The notes: generated from the sequence alone by a model not told the origin. A stretch of 64,000 nucleotides of DNA from an uncultured Erysipelotrichaceae bacterium (GCA_944326825.1 CALVFL010000032.1:1-64000); one strand, 5' to 3'; numbered from the stretch's first letter, positions 16,777 to 25,619 are shown. A program made the numbers and translations.

Positions 16777-17485
16777 CATCTTCACCTTCAAGTTCCAAGA
16801 AAACTTCTTCTAAAGAATCATCGCCGACAATTTCTTCCATGACCCCTTCTTTTAAAAGTTTGCCGTTTTTAATGATCGCTACCCGATCGCATAACTTTTC
16901 AGCCACTTCTAAAACATGTGTAGAAAAGAAGATGGCCCCACCTCTATCGCAAAGATCACGCATCAATCCTTTTAAGATATGAGAGGCTTTAGGATCAAGA
17001 CCGACAAAAGGTTCATCCATGATGATCAGTTTAGGTTCATGAATAAAAGCGCTGATCAAAGCCAGTTTCTGTTTCATGCCATGTGAATAGGAACTGATCT
17101 GATTGGCTAATTCATCATACAATTCAAAATCACGGGCATATTTTTCAATTCTTTTTGTCCGTGTTTCGCTGTCGATCTCATAGACATCAGCGATAAAATT
17201 CAAATATTCGATACCTTTCAGATATTCATAAAGATCAGGATTATCCGGAATATAGGCCATATCTTTTTTAGCGCTGAAAGCGTCGCTTTTTATATCATGG
17301 CCATTGATAGTGATCTGTCCGCTTTCAAAAGGCAGGATACCGGCTACAGCTTTTAAAGTAGTTGTTTTGCCAGCGCCATTATGACCGATAAAGGCATATA
17401 TCTCTCCGCTTTCAATATTTAAAGTCAGATCATCAACAGCTTTATGATTTCCATAACACTTGGTAAGATGTTCGATCTTTAACAT
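16757..17485 (-). CDS. ABC-2-type exporter ATPase
   Basis: The 242-residue ATPase has Walker A GHNGAGKTT, an atypical signature (SSYSHGMKQKLAL, the SHGMKQ form common in CcmA/ABC-2 ATPases), Walker B LIIMDEPFVGLD and switch STHV. The start has a strong AGGGGG site 7 nt upstream. It drives the overlapping permease gene. A TTGACA hexamer on the minus strand (17539-17544) may be the -35 of this operon, but its -10 is poor. Confidence 0.9.
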   Translation of the reverse strand: MLKIEHLTKCYGNHKAVDDLTLNIESGEIYAFIGHNGAGKTTTLKAVAGILPFESGQITINGHDIKSDAFSAKKDMAYIPDNPDLYEYLKGIEYLNFIADVYEIDSETRTKRIEKYARDFELYDELANQISSYSHGMKQKLALISAFIHEPKLIIMDEPFVGLDPKASHILKGLMRDLCDRGGAIFFSTHVLEVAEKLCDRVAIIKNGKLLKEGVMEEIVGDDSLEEVFLELEGEDDVRETD

Positions 17486-17544
17486 ATAAATCCCCCTTCA
17501 AGATTAAACATTTTAAGCATGAACCAAACAGAGAATGTTGTCAA

Positions 17545-17573
17545 TAATAAAAAAGATCCTTTTTAAAAGGATC
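17545..17573 (-). terminator. Terminator overlapping the stop codon of the amino acid ABC ATPase
   Basis: On the minus strand GATCCTTTT-AAAAAGGATC is followed by a run of T. The hairpin begins inside the TGA stop of the gene ending at 17572, so the importer operon is closed with no spare sequence. Confidence 0.8.
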
Positions 17574-18306
17574 AATGTTCAAAGGAATGGATGAATTGTT
17601 TGGTGCGTTCTTTCTTGGGATCTTCAAAGATCTCTTTAGAAGTGCCTTCCTCAATTATTACCCCATCATCCATAAAGATAACTTTAGTGGAGATATTTTT
17701 AGCGAAGTTCATCTCATGAGTGACGATTACCATCGTCATTCCTTCTTTAGCTAATTCTTTGATGACATTTAATACTTCACCGATAAGCTCGGGATCTAAA
17801 GCACTCGTCGGCTCATCAAACAAGATGATCTCAGGACTTGAAGCGATAGCTCTGGCGATACCGACTCTTTGCTGCTGACCGCCGGAAAGCTGAGTGGGAT
17901 AATAATCGTAGCGATCAGAAAGACCGACTTTATCCAAAGCTTTTTTGGCGATGGTTTCAGCTTGATCTTTAGGCATCTTGCGGGCTATGATCAGACCTTC
18001 TGTAACATTCTGCAATGCTGTCTTATTTAAAAAGAGATTATAGTTTTGAAAGACAAAAGCGGTCTTTTTGCGGATCTCATTCATTTCCTTTTTAGAGGCT
18101 TCAGCCATATCTAAAGTCTTATCATCAAAGATCATTTTGCCGCTATCGGCAATAGTCAGAAAGTTGATACATCTTAAAAGCGTCGTCTTGCCGCTGCCGC
18201 TGGGACCGATGATCGTTATGACATCGCCCTTATCCACTTCAAGTGAAACATCTTTTAATACTTCTAAATCATCATATTTTTTATATACATGCTCTACCTT
18301 TAACAT
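17572..18306 (-). CDS. Amino acid (probably cystine) ABC importer ATPase
   Basis: The 244-residue ATPase is of the polar amino acid uptake class (GlnQ/TcyC type). It has Walker [11 protein letters not shown]-loop FVFQNYNLF, signature [10 protein letters not shown], Walker [13 protein letters not shown] and switch VTHEMNFA. It sits 1 bp after the permease gene and last in the operon 21183 to 17572. It energises uptake by the permease and the lipoprotein receptor upstream. Assignment to cystine comes from the operon partner at 19764, a C-S lyase, not from the ATPase itself. Confidence 0.92.
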   Translation of the reverse strand: MLKVEHVYKKYDDLEVLKDVSLEVDKGDVITIIGPSGSGKTTLLRCINFLTIADSGKMIFDDKTLDMAEASKKEMNEIRKKTAFVFQNYNLFLNKTALQNVTEGLIIARKMPKDQAETIAKKALDKVGLSDRYDYYPTQLSGGQQQRVGIARAIASSPEIILFDEPTSALDPELIGEVLNVIKELAKEGMTMVIVTHEMNFAKNISTKVIFMDDGVIIEEGTSKEIFEDPKKERTKQFIHSFEH

Positions 18307-18307
18307 C

Positions 18308-18976
18308 TTAAACCCCCTTGTAGGTACTCAGTTTTCTTTCACAGATCGCCTGCAGCTTAGTAAGGACGGTGCAAAAGAGCAGATATACCAAGGCCACTTC
18401 ACAATAAAGGGCAAAGGTTTCATAAGTGCGGGCAGCGATCCTTTGGGCTGCTAGAAACATTTCCAAGATAGTGATATTGGCGGCCAAAGAAGTATCTTTG
18501 ACAAGACCGATCAGGGAATTGCTTAAAGGCGGGAAAGCTGTTCTCAAGGCTTGAGGGATGATGATCCGATACATGATCTGAAAATAGTTCATGCCCACAC
18601 ATAAGCCGGCTTCCATCTGTCCGCCCGGCACTGCTTCAATAGCGGCTCTGATCGTTTCTGAAGCATAAGCACCGGTATTTAAAGAAAAGACGATGATGGC
18701 TGAAGGCCAGGCATCGATGATGATCCCTAAAGCCGGTAAACCATAAAAGACGATATAAAGCTGGACTAAAAGCGGCGTACCTCTAAAGATCCAGACATAA
18801 AACCTGGCCAGCTGTTTTAAGACTTTGAGATCAGCGATCTGGACTAAAGCTGTTATCAAGGCGATGATCAGTCCTAAAGTAAAGGAGATGATCGTCAAAG
18901 GAATTGTGACGATAAGCCCCTGCATAAAGATCTCGCCAAAGGAATTTATCAAAAGTTCAATTATTCTTTCACTCAA
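18308..18976 (-). CDS. Amino acid (probably cystine) ABC importer permease
   Basis: The 222-residue permease has about five membrane helices and the HisM/GlnP-type EAA loop ([20 protein letters not shown]), which docks on the ATPase. [11 protein letters not shown] is the conserved N-terminal family motif. The start is a TTG at 18976 with AGGGGG 9 nt upstream; no ATG gives full length. It lies 3 bp after the lipoprotein gene and 1 bp before the ATPase. Confidence 0.92.
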   Translation of the reverse strand: MSERIIELLINSFGEIFMQGLIVTIPLTIISFTLGLIIALITALVQIADLKVLKQLARFYVWIFRGTPLLVQLYIVFYGLPALGIIIDAWPSAIIVFSLNTGAYASETIRAAIEAVPGGQMEAGLCVGMNYFQIMYRIIIPQALRTAFPPLSNSLIGLVKDTSLAANITILEMFLAAQRIAARTYETFALYCEVALVYLLFCTVLTKLQAICERKLSTYKGV

Positions 18977-18979
18977 GAC

Positions 18980-19780
18980 CTATTCCCCCTGAGTTTCATT
19001 TGTCACATCGATGCCAAAGTATTTAATCGAGATTTCGGCCAATTCGCCGCTTTCCCTCATTTCATCCAAAGCTTCATTGATGGCATCCAAAAGTTCAGTT
19101 TCACCTTTAATGACTGGCACATAAGAAGAAGCAGTTGAATCGGTATAAGCGACGATCTTTACTTTTTCATCGGGATGGTTTTTCATGTAGTCGCCAAAAG
19201 CTGTTTCGGCATTCAAAGTTGCATCAGCCCGTCCGCTTTTGATAAGTTCCATCGTTTGATTCACTGAATCGACACTTACTAACTCAGCTCCATATTCTTC
19301 AGCCATCCTTCCCCAGCTGCTGGTAAGGTTTTGGGCAGCTTTTTTACCATCCAGATCTTCAAAAGATTTGATGTCATCATTATCTTCGGAAACTAGAAGA
19401 GCTCCTCTTACATAGGTGTAAGGTTCAGAGAAATCATATTTTAAAGCTCTTTCTTCATCATATTCCACTTCATTGATAACCGTATCGACTCTGCCGGCAT
19501 CCATTGCCGCAAATAAAGAATCCCATTCAGCTTCAAAGAATTCTACTTCTACTCCTAAGTGTTTGCCGATAGCTTTAGCTACATCGACATCAAAACCGAC
19601 CAGGTCGCCGTTTTCATCATGATAACTGTTAGGTGAATAAGTGCCTTCAGTACCAACGACTAAGACCCCTTTTTCTTTAATTGCTTCTAGGGCATTGGTG
19701 TTGTCGCTCGTTTCATTTTCCTTGCCGCAGCCCCCTAATACCAGCAAGCTTATAAGCATGATACTAATTATTTTTTTCAT
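18980..19780 (-). CDS. Amino acid (probably cystine)-binding lipoprotein
   Basis: The 266-residue protein has a lipoprotein signal ending LLVLGGC with the acylated Cys at residue 18. A type-II periplasmic-binding fold of SBP family 3 follows (GVLVVGTEGTYSPNSYHDEN, then LVGFDVDVAKAIGKHL and VEFFEAEWDSLFAAMDAGRVD). Anchored outside the membrane, it hands its ligand to the permease downstream. It resembles TcyA/FliY cystine receptors. AGGAGG precedes the ATG, and the first 17 bases overlap the end of the aminotransferase gene. Confidence 0.9.
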   Translation of the reverse strand: MKKIISIMLISLLVLGGCGKENETSDNTNALEAIKEKGVLVVGTEGTYSPNSYHDENGDLVGFDVDVAKAIGKHLGVEVEFFEAEWDSLFAAMDAGRVDTVINEVEYDEERALKYDFSEPYTYVRGALLVSEDNDDIKSFEDLDGKKAAQNLTSSWGRMAEEYGAELVSVDSVNQTMELIKSGRADATLNAETAFGDYMKNHPDEKVKIVAYTDSTASSYVPVIKGETELLDAINEALDEMRESGELAEISIKYFGIDVTNETQGE

Positions 19781-20948
19781 GGTCTTCCTCCTTTAGTGTT
19801 TCAATACTCTTTTTTAATCTTGTCATCGCCTCAGCTATTATCTTTTTAGGATAAGCGGTATTCATTCTTAAATAATCATAGCCATTGCCACGATAATGAT
19901 CGCCATCACTCAATATCAGGCCGCTGGTTTTTCTAATATACTCGCTGATATAACCTGCATCATGACCAAGAGCCCTGGTATCGATCCAAAGAAGATAAGT
20001 AGCCTTTGAATCCAATACTTTTAATTCAGGTATATTATGAGCGATATAATCTCTGATATAACATTTATTCTCATAAACATACGCTCTTAATTCATCCAGC
20101 CATCCTTCGCTTTCTTTAAAGGCAGCGATAGTGGCATCAATGGCAAAAGCGTTTGGCTCAGCGATCTCATCGGTATTGATGGCCCGATTGATCTTGTGAT
20201 AAAGATCTTTGTTTGGAATGATGATAGCCGAACTTTGAAGCCCCGCCAAATTAAAGGCCTTTGAAGGAGCTACACAGGTAATGGAATTATATTTGCAGGT
20301 ATCATCGACACTCGCAAACGGTATATAATGTTCGCCCGGATCAACCAGGTCACAATGTATCTCATCTGATAAGACTGTGACATGATGCTTGGCACACAAT
20401 TCCCCGACTTTAGCCAGTTCTTCCTTGGTATAGATCTTACCGATCGGGTTATGAGGATTACAGAAGATGAGCAGCGTGGTCTGAGGGTCTTTGAGTTTTT
20501 CTTCTAAATCTATAAAGTCGATCTCATAGCGGCCATCGATCTCTTTTAGTTTGCACTCGTTGATATAGCGGCCGTTGTTGTAGATCGAATTGAAAAAGAT
20601 ATTATAGACTGGCGTCAAGACGACGACCTTTTCAGCAGGCGTTGTGATCTTGCGCACCGTGCTTGAAATAGCAGGTACTACTCCGGTACAAAACATCAGC
20701 CAGTCTTTGGCGATCTTAAAGTTATGGCGTTTTTCCCACCAGTACATATAAGCTTCATACCAGGCATCTGGTACATCAGTATAACCAAAGATCCCGTTAT
20801 CAAGGCGTCTTTGGATGGCGTCCCTGATCTTTTTGGAACACTTAAAATCCATATCGGCTATTGAAAGCGGCAATTCCCCTTCGTTTACCTGCCATTTAGA
20901 AGCATAGGTACTCCTTCTTTCGATGATCGTATCAAAGTCATTTAGCAT
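19764..20948 (-). CDS. patB: MalY/PatB-type cystathionine beta-lyase (PLP enzyme)
   Basis: The 394-residue fold-type I PLP enzyme has the MalY/PatB family opening (RRSTYASKW, then PLSIADMDFKCSKKI). NPHNPIGKIYTKEEL contributes to substrate binding and VAPSKAFNLAGLQ contains the Schiff-base Lys. It cleaves the C-S bond of cystathionine or cystine to homocysteine or sulfide, pyruvate and ammonia. Being co-transcribed with a cystine-type importer points to cysteine/cystine catabolism. The ATG at 20948 has AAGGGTG 6 nt upstream, inside the overlapping end of the previous gene. A paralogue lies at 59895. Confidence 0.9.
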   Translation of the reverse strand: MLNDFDTIIERRSTYASKWQVNEGELPLSIADMDFKCSKKIRDAIQRRLDNGIFGYTDVPDAWYEAYMYWWEKRHNFKIAKDWLMFCTGVVPAISSTVRKITTPAEKVVVLTPVYNIFFNSIYNNGRYINECKLKEIDGRYEIDFIDLEEKLKDPQTTLLIFCNPHNPIGKIYTKEELAKVGELCAKHHVTVLSDEIHCDLVDPGEHYIPFASVDDTCKYNSITCVAPSKAFNLAGLQSSAIIIPNKDLYHKINRAINTDEIAEPNAFAIDATIAAFKESEGWLDELRAYVYENKCYIRDYIAHNIPELKVLDSKATYLLWIDTRALGHDAGYISEYIRKTSGLILSDGDHYRGNGYDYLRMNTAYPKKIIAEAMTRLKKSIETLKEEDHEKNN

Positions 20949-21183
20949 TTTTATCACCCTTTTCCTTTTCTATCTGATAGCACAAATAATCTAGACAATC
21001 TATCTTTTTATAGTTCTCATGGACCAGATCCAACAGTTCTTTACGATGTTTATTCAGTCTTTTGCGCATTTCTTCTTTATCGCTGGCTTCATAATCAGCC
21101 AAAATACATTCAATGAGATCACAGTCACAGCCGGCATCTTCCAAATTCTGTTTAATAAAATCTTCTGATAATGGTCTTTTCAT
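20938..21183 (-). CDS. Small acidic/basic protein leading the sulfur amino acid operon
   Basis: The 81-residue soluble protein (KRPLSEDFIKQNLEDAGCDC, then LIECILADYEASDKEEM and a helical basic C-terminus) contains four cysteines, two in a CDC motif and two in the C-terminal half. I do not recognise a characterised family. The ATG at 21183 is chosen because GAGGAGG lies 6 nt upstream; the frame runs 24 codons further up without a site. It overlaps patB by 11 nt and its first base faces the lysR gene at 21286. The position suggests a small accessory or sensor protein for the importer-lyase operon. Confidence 0.7.
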   Translation of the reverse strand: MKRPLSEDFIKQNLEDAGCDCDLIECILADYEASDKEEMRKRLNKHRKELLDLVHENYKKIDCLDYLCYQIEKEKGDKNAK

Positions 21184-21273
21184 GACAGCCTCCTCTTGAT
21201 TGTATCTTAACAACCTTTTTCCTAAATAACAAATACTTATATCAAATACCTTCATATTCAGGATATGGATAGT

Positions 21274-21285
21274 TATAATATAGAT
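21274..21285 (+). promoter_or_regulatory. -10 box 6 nt before the lysR ATG (leaderless geometry)
   Basis: TATAAT (21274-21279) is followed by 6 nt and ATG at 21286. The first ATG of the frame (21265) lies upstream of this box and so could not be in the transcript. No Shine-Dalgarno precedes 21286. Confidence 0.5.
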
Positions 21286-22176
21286 ATGGATCTAAGAGTA
21301 TTTGAATATTATCTGGCTATTGCCAGGGAAGAAACTATCTCAGGAGCAGCTGAAACTTTGCACGTATCGCAACCAACTCTTTCAAGACAGATGAAAGAGC
21401 TGGAAGAAAGACTTGGCAAAAAGCTTTTTATCAGGGGAAACCGCAAGATAATCCTGACTGAAGAAGGCATGATCTTAAGAAAAAGGGCTCAGGAAATTTT
21501 GGATCTTGTCAAAAAGACCGAAAATGAGATAAGCACAGCTGATGATTTCAGCGAGGGCGATATTTATATCGGCTGCGGGGAAACTAAGAACTTCTTATTT
21601 GTCAGCAACATCATGAAAGAGATGCAAAAAAGTTATCCTAAAGTCCGTTTTCATATCATCGCCGGCGACAGCAAAGATGTCTTAGAACATTTAGACAAAG
21701 GTCTATATGACTTCGGTCTTATTTATGATGATGCCGATCTCAACAAGTACGAAAGGATCATCCTGCCGGATTTTGACCGTTGGGGCATATTGATGGGCAA
21801 AGATGATGAATTGGCTAAAAAAGAATATATCGAAACTTCTGATATAATTGATCGACCTTTGATCGTCAACCGCAATCTGAAGGACGATGATATGATCATG
21901 AAATGGTTTAAGAGCGATCTGAATTCTTTAAAGATCGCCGGTACTTATAATCTTTTATATAATGCTTCATTGATGACGATGAGCGGCATAGGTTATTCTT
22001 TGGCTTTAGAAGGTATCGTTGATACTTCAAAGGATGCTGAATTATGTTTTAGACCTTTAAGACCGGAGCTAAGATCAAATCTGCGTTTTATTTATAAAAG
22101 ATACCAGATCTTTTCCAAAGCAGCCGAAAAGTTTTTGGAGATGGTCTATGAAAGGCTAGAAGATAAAGTGTTATGA
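21286..22176 (+). CDS. LysR-family transcriptional regulator
   Basis: The protein is 296 residues from the ATG at 21286. The helix-turn-helix is at the N-terminus (ISGAAETLHVSQPTLSRQMK, then LEERLGKKLFIRG) and the effector domain covers about 90-295. It begins MDLRVFEYYLAIA, the normal LysR start, which supports the downstream ATG over 21265. It diverges from the patB/cystine importer operon with only about 100 bp between coding starts, so it probably regulates that operon in response to a sulfur amino acid metabolite. It overlaps the next gene by 4 nt. Confidence 0.9.
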   Translation: MDLRVFEYYLAIAREETISGAAETLHVSQPTLSRQMKELEERLGKKLFIRGNRKIILTEEGMILRKRAQEILDLVKKTENEISTADDFSEGDIYIGCGETKNFLFVSNIMKEMQKSYPKVRFHIIAGDSKDVLEHLDKGLYDFGLIYDDADLNKYERIILPDFDRWGILMGKDDELAKKEYIETSDIIDRPLIVNRNLKDDDMIMKWFKSDLNSLKIAGTYNLLYNASLMTMSGIGYSLALEGIVDTSKDAELCFRPLRPELRSNLRFIYKRYQIFSKAAEKFLEMVYERLEDKVL

Positions 22177-22511
22177 AAGAGAAGTTTATCTTTAGAGTCA
22201 TGGGACCCTATTTTAAACACATTGAAAATGTCCATCCCTATAAACAAAAAGAAGTCTTTGAAATGCTGGGCTATTTGAAAGAGAATGCCGATATTACTAA
22301 AATATACCTGTATGGCTTAAGTATTACCCCAGTCTGTTTAAAAGACACGCCGTTAGAGCTATATGTTGAACTTGGCCGCAATGTATTTTTAAATGTCCAT
22401 CGCTATTTTAATTTCGCATATACGATCTTGACTAATTATGATACTGATCCAAAAACTAAAGAAGAAATATATGAAAATGGTTTATGTTTATATAAAAGGA
22501 AGGTGCTTTGA
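22173..22511 (+). CDS. Small protein resembling a nucleotidyltransferase fold, no catalytic motif
   Basis: This 112-residue protein has no firm match. The segment ITKIYLYGLSITPVCL followed by LELYVELG has the spacing of the helix-strand-GS...DxD core of minimal nucleotidyltransferases. However, the Gly-Ser pair and the DxD acids are replaced (YGLS and LELYVE), so enzymatic activity is unlikely. It overlaps lysR (ATGA) and the next gene (TGATG), and is therefore translated as part of a four-gene operon. Fold assignment is inference from one strand pattern. Confidence 0.6.
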   Translation: MKEKFIFRVMGPYFKHIENVHPYKQKEVFEMLGYLKENADITKIYLYGLSITPVCLKDTPLELYVELGRNVFLNVHRYFNFAYTILTNYDTDPKTKEEIYENGLCLYKRKVL

Positions 22512-23098
22512 TGTTTCCTGAAGGCATAACGACAGCTAAACTGATCATTGAAAGATCAGAGTTTATCGGTTATTTAAAAAGATGTGATACCCTTGATGAA
22601 CACCGGGAATTTTTAAATGCGATCAAAAAGAAACATCATGATGCCACCCATGTCGTAAGTGCCTATATCGCTAAAGACATCAAAAGATCAAGCGATGACG
22701 GCGAACCTTCTGGCACAGCCGGTATTCCGGTTTTGAGTGTCCTTGAAAGAAACAACTTAGAGAATACTTCGGCTTTGGTAGTAAGATATTTCGGCGGGAT
22801 AAAGTTAGGGGCTGGCGGACTTGTCAGGGCTTATTCCAATACGATCAGTGAAACGATCAAAAAAGCTGCTTTTTATAATGAAGAAGAAATGAAGGTCTTT
22901 GAATTGTCGCTTGCCTATGATCTAGCCAGCAAGATCGACCACTATATCAGAAACAATACGCTTTTGTTAGATGTGGAATATGTCGAGAAAGTAAATTACC
23001 GCTTTGCCGCCAGCGAGATAAGCGACAAGCTTTTAGAATATACCAAAGGAGAAAAGCCGAGCTTTTTAGGTTATAAAACTATTAAAAAACCAGTATAA
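22511..23098 (+). CDS. YigZ/IMPACT family protein
   Basis: The 195-residue protein has an N-terminal IMPACT domain with the signature DDGEPSGTAGIPVLSVLERN and LVVRYFGGIKLGAGGLVRAYS. A C-terminal ferredoxin-like DUF1949 domain follows (about 130-190). The family is widespread (YigZ, YvyE) and linked to translation or stress in eukaryotes, with no settled bacterial role. The ATG at 22511 has AAGGAAGGTG upstream and overlaps the stop of the previous gene by one base. Confidence 0.92.
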   Translation: MFPEGITTAKLIIERSEFIGYLKRCDTLDEHREFLNAIKKKHHDATHVVSAYIAKDIKRSSDDGEPSGTAGIPVLSVLERNNLENTSALVVRYFGGIKLGAGGLVRAYSNTISETIKKAAFYNEEEMKVFELSLAYDLASKIDHYIRNNTLLLDVEYVEKVNYRFAASEISDKLLEYTKGEKPSFLGYKTIKKPV

Positions 23099-23105
23099 TG
23101 AAAGT
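23094..23105 (+). promoter_or_regulatory. -10 box 6 nt before the ATG at 23106
   Basis: TATAAT (23094-23099) overlaps the stop codon of the YigZ gene and is followed by exactly 6 nt and ATG. A poor -35 (TTATAA, 23071-23076) stands 17 bp upstream. Confidence 0.5.
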
Positions 23106-23441
23106 ATGGAAGATATGATGACCTTGTTTTATCAGATAAGTTTATTTTTACTTTTAGGCGGCGTTATTGTGCTGCTTGGTTTTGCGATCGCCTTTATTAA
23201 GACTTATAACGATTTTAATAAGACGATGGAAGACACCAAGATGCACTTAGAAGATGCAAAAGCCGCTTATAGCGAAATAGAAGCCAAAAAAGCCAAGGTC
23301 AAAAGTTATTATCAAACCAAGTTCACCACACTTTTCAAGATAGCCGGAGTCATCCAGATCTTAAAGTTCTATAAAAAGAATCGTCATCTTAAAGATACCT
23401 ACCGCTACAATAAAGATAAGATCAAAAAGATCATCAATTAA
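23106..23441 (+). CDS. Small single-pass membrane protein with coiled coil
   Basis: The 111-residue protein has one N-terminal membrane helix (LFYQISLFLLLGGVIVLLGF). A charged helical region (about 30-75) with coiled-coil spacing follows (NKTMEDTKMHLEDAKAAYSE, then IEAKKAKVKSYY), and the tail is basic. The layout recalls DUF948/YtxG-like proteins but I cannot assign a family. It lies 7 bp after the YigZ gene, yet a TATAAT stands 6 nt before its ATG, so it may have its own leaderless transcript as well. Confidence 0.7.
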   Translation: MEDMMTLFYQISLFLLLGGVIVLLGFAIAFIKTYNDFNKTMEDTKMHLEDAKAAYSEIEAKKAKVKSYYQTKFTTLFKIAGVIQILKFYKKNRHLKDTYRYNKDKIKKIIN

Positions 23442-23609
23442 AGATATGACTGTTTGAGCTTGGATGGCAGCAGGATCAGATATGTATCAGCATCAGCCTT
23501 TAGGTTATAAAATTCAGAGGCTTTTTTCTGTTTGTTTTTGATTTGATATCGAATAAAACTTCGGCTATAATAAGATTGTATCGTGGATTAGCCGAAAGTG
23601 AGTGAAGTT

Positions 23610-24824
23610 ATGTATATAAAAAGACATATTGAATCTGTAATTACCGAATGCCTGCAACAATTCCCTGTGTTGCTGGTAACGGGTCCCAGGCAAGTTGGAA
23701 AAACAACACTGTTGCAGCATGTGTGCGATAACTTTGAATATGTAACATTTGATGATCCCTTGGTATTAAGAGAAGCAGTTGAAGAAACTAGTCTATTCTT
23801 AAAGAACAATGAACCTCCTTTGCTGATCGATGAAGTACAATACGCTCCAGAGATCTTTAGATATTTAAAGATGTATGTCGATAAAAACAAAGCAAAGGGA
23901 ATCTTTGCATTGACTGGTTCACAAGCTTTTGAACTTATGAAAAATGTAAGTGAAACATTGGCCGGAAGAATGGCAATAGTTGAATTAAAAGGCTTGTCAT
24001 TAAGAGAAATTCATAATATAGATTTTTACAAGCCCTTTATACCTAATGAAGAATATATAGAAGAAAGAAAAAAATATCTATCAGATTATAATGATCTTTG
24101 GAAAACGATCCACCGAGGTTCGATGCCTGAATTGCAGGATAAGACCATAAGTTGGGACAGATATTATTCATCTTATATAAAGACATATATCGAAAAAGAT
24201 GTACGGCAGATCATCAATATTTCTGATGAGCTTAAATTCATCAAGTTTTTAACGGCATTAGCGGTCAGATGCGGAGAATTATTAAATGTTAATGCGCTTG
24301 CAAATGAAGTTGAAGTAAGTGCAGATACAATTAAAAGGTGGTTATCTGTCTTGCAAACATCGGGAATCATTTACCTGCTTGAACCATATTCTAACAATAT
24401 TTTGAAAAGGGTCGTCAAAACACCAAAAGTCTATTTCTATGATTCAGGCTTGGTTTGTTACTTAGCGAGATGGACTTCTTTTGATGCCGCTAGAACAGGT
24501 GCGCAAGCGGGAAATATTTATGAGAATTTCATTGTGTCTGAAATACTTAAAAGTCATTTAAACGCCGGAAAAACGATTTCATCTGTTTACTATTATCGAG
24601 ATCGTGATCAAAAAGAAATAGATGTTGTGATCGAGGAAGACGGGAAGATATATCCTATTGAAGTAAAGATGACAGCTAACCCAACAAAAGCCATGGGTAA
24701 GCATTTCTCTGCATTAGATAACATACCAGGCAAAGTAAGACAACCCGGCATCATACTTTGTCAATACGATAAAAAACTATATCTTAAAGAGGACTTGATC
24801 GCTCTTCCGATAAGTTATATATAA
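23610..24824 (+). CDS. AAA-family ATPase with DUF4143 domain, short form
   Basis: The 404-residue protein has Walker A GPRQVGKT (25-32), Walker B LLIDEVQYAPEIF and sensor-like ALTGSQAFELMKNVSETLAGR. It ends in a DUF4143/PD-(D/E)XK-like domain (KEIDVVIEEDGKIYPIEVK). This is the commonest DUF4143 subgroup, clearly different from the longer forms at 6674 and 37079. The ATG at 23610 is chosen; a GTG at 23598 extends it by four residues. The gene stands alone and its role is unknown. Confidence 0.9.
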   Translation: MYIKRHIESVITECLQQFPVLLVTGPRQVGKTTLLQHVCDNFEYVTFDDPLVLREAVEETSLFLKNNEPPLLIDEVQYAPEIFRYLKMYVDKNKAKGIFALTGSQAFELMKNVSETLAGRMAIVELKGLSLREIHNIDFYKPFIPNEEYIEERKKYLSDYNDLWKTIHRGSMPELQDKTISWDRYYSSYIKTYIEKDVRQIINISDELKFIKFLTALAVRCGELLNVNALANEVEVSADTIKRWLSVLQTSGIIYLLEPYSNNILKRVVKTPKVYFYDSGLVCYLARWTSFDAARTGAQAGNIYENFIVSEILKSHLNAGKTISSVYYYRDRDQKEIDVVIEEDGKIYPIEVKMTANPTKAMGKHFSALDNIPGKVRQPGIILCQYDKKLYLKEDLIALPISYI

Positions 24825-24852
24825 AAAATATGCTATTAAAAAATCATCAATT

Positions 24853-24881
24853 AAAAATGCGACCGTTTGTGTCGCATTTGT
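24853..24881 (-). terminator. Terminator after divIC
   Basis: AAATGCGAC (24855-24863) and GTCGCATTT (24871-24879) form a 9-bp stem with a 7-nt loop. On the minus strand it is followed by TTTTTAATT, so it serves the divIC gene ending at 24896; it may also stop the convergent ATPase transcript. Confidence 0.8.
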
Positions 24882-24895
24882 TATAAGAGATGATG

Positions 24896-25327
24896 TTAAC
24901 TTTCGGCCTCTTCTTGAGAAGTGTCGCTTTCTTCAGGCGCAGCTTCGCTTTCAGCGGCTTCTTCGTCTTGAGCTTTATCGCTTGGCGTGCCGGTTGGAAT
25001 ATCTTCGCTGATGTCTTCGTCAGAATCAGAAGGCAAAAAGAAGATCTGTTCACCATCTTTAGAGAACATATAGTTATTTCTGGCATAGGATTGCACATAG
25101 TTATCATCTTCGAGTTTATCTTTCTGCGAGATCAGCTCGGCATTTTCGGCCTTCAGTTTTTCAAGTTCTTCAGCGGCTACTTCTGAACGCTGTCTAAGTT
25201 CAATCATGGAATATATATCCTGAATGACTCCGGCTAAAAGCCAGATCGATACACAGATCAAAATAATACCTACAACTTTAAAGACATCACTTCTTACTCG
25301 GTATTTCTTAGTATTTTTCTTGTTCAT
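24896..25327 (-). CDS. divIC: FtsB/DivIC-like septum formation initiator
   Basis: The 143-residue bitopic protein has a short basic cytoplasmic N-terminus, one membrane helix (VVGIILICVSIWLLAGVI) and an extracellular coiled coil (about 45-85, EELEKLKAENAELISQKDKL). The RNNYMFSKDGEQIFFLP motif is typical of DivIC/FtsB. The very acidic tail of about 40 residues (rich in Glu, Asp, Ser) is longer than in Bacillus. DivIC links with FtsL and DivIB in the divisome. The order mfd-rqcP-divIC matches the Bacillus block. A TATAAT stands 6 nt before the ATG, so it can be made from a separate, probably leaderless mRNA. Confidence 0.88.
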   Translation of the reverse strand: MNKKNTKKYRVRSDVFKVVGIILICVSIWLLAGVIQDIYSMIELRQRSEVAAEELEKLKAENAELISQKDKLEDDNYVQSYARNNYMFSKDGEQIFFLPSDSDEDISEDIPTGTPSDKAQDEEAAESEAAPEESDTSQEEAES

Positions 25328-25339
25328 GGATTTATTATA
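25328..25339 (-). promoter_or_regulatory. -10 box 6 nt before the divIC ATG
   Basis: On the minus strand TATAAT (25339-25334) is followed by AAATCC and the ATG at 25327. No Shine-Dalgarno is present. Confidence 0.5.
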
Positions 25340-25358
25340 CTACATTTAAAAAACTTAA

Positions 25359-25619
25359 TCACTCATCATTGCGCTTTTCATCAACGACTTCATAAAGAGT
25401 TAATGATTCTTCCTTGCGGATATGTTCTTTGATGTCTAAGACCCTGATCGTCAAATAACGATGGCCAAATCTGATTTCAATGATGTCGCCTGCCTTGACT
25501 TCACTTGAAGCCTTGGCACACTTCCCGTTTAGAAGCAATCTGTCTTCTAATGCTAATTCTTTGGCTACAGTGCGTCTTTTTAAGACCCTGGCCACTTTTA
25601 AATATTTATCGATCCTCAT
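25359..25619 (-). CDS. rqcP: S4-domain RNA-binding protein RqcP
   Basis: The 86-residue protein consists of an S4 domain (MRIDKYLKVARVLKRRTVAK, then LLLNGKCAKASSEVKAGD) with a short acidic tail. This is RqcP (YabO), which works with RqcH on stalled 50S subunits to add alanine tails to nascent chains in ribosome quality control. The position between mfd and divIC agrees with the Bacillus gene order. It overlaps the 3' end of mfd by 14 nt and is translated from it. Confidence 0.92.
   Translation of the reverse strand: MRIDKYLKVARVLKRRTVAKELALEDRLLLNGKCAKASSEVKAGDIIEIRFGHRYLTIRVLDIKEHIRKEESLTLYEVVDEKRNDE

Noticed and set aside
21199-21204. Minus-strand TACAAT as promoter of the sulfur amino acid operon
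   Set aside because: A start site 7 nt downstream would cut into the GAGGAGG ribosome binding site, so it is unlikely to be the real -10.
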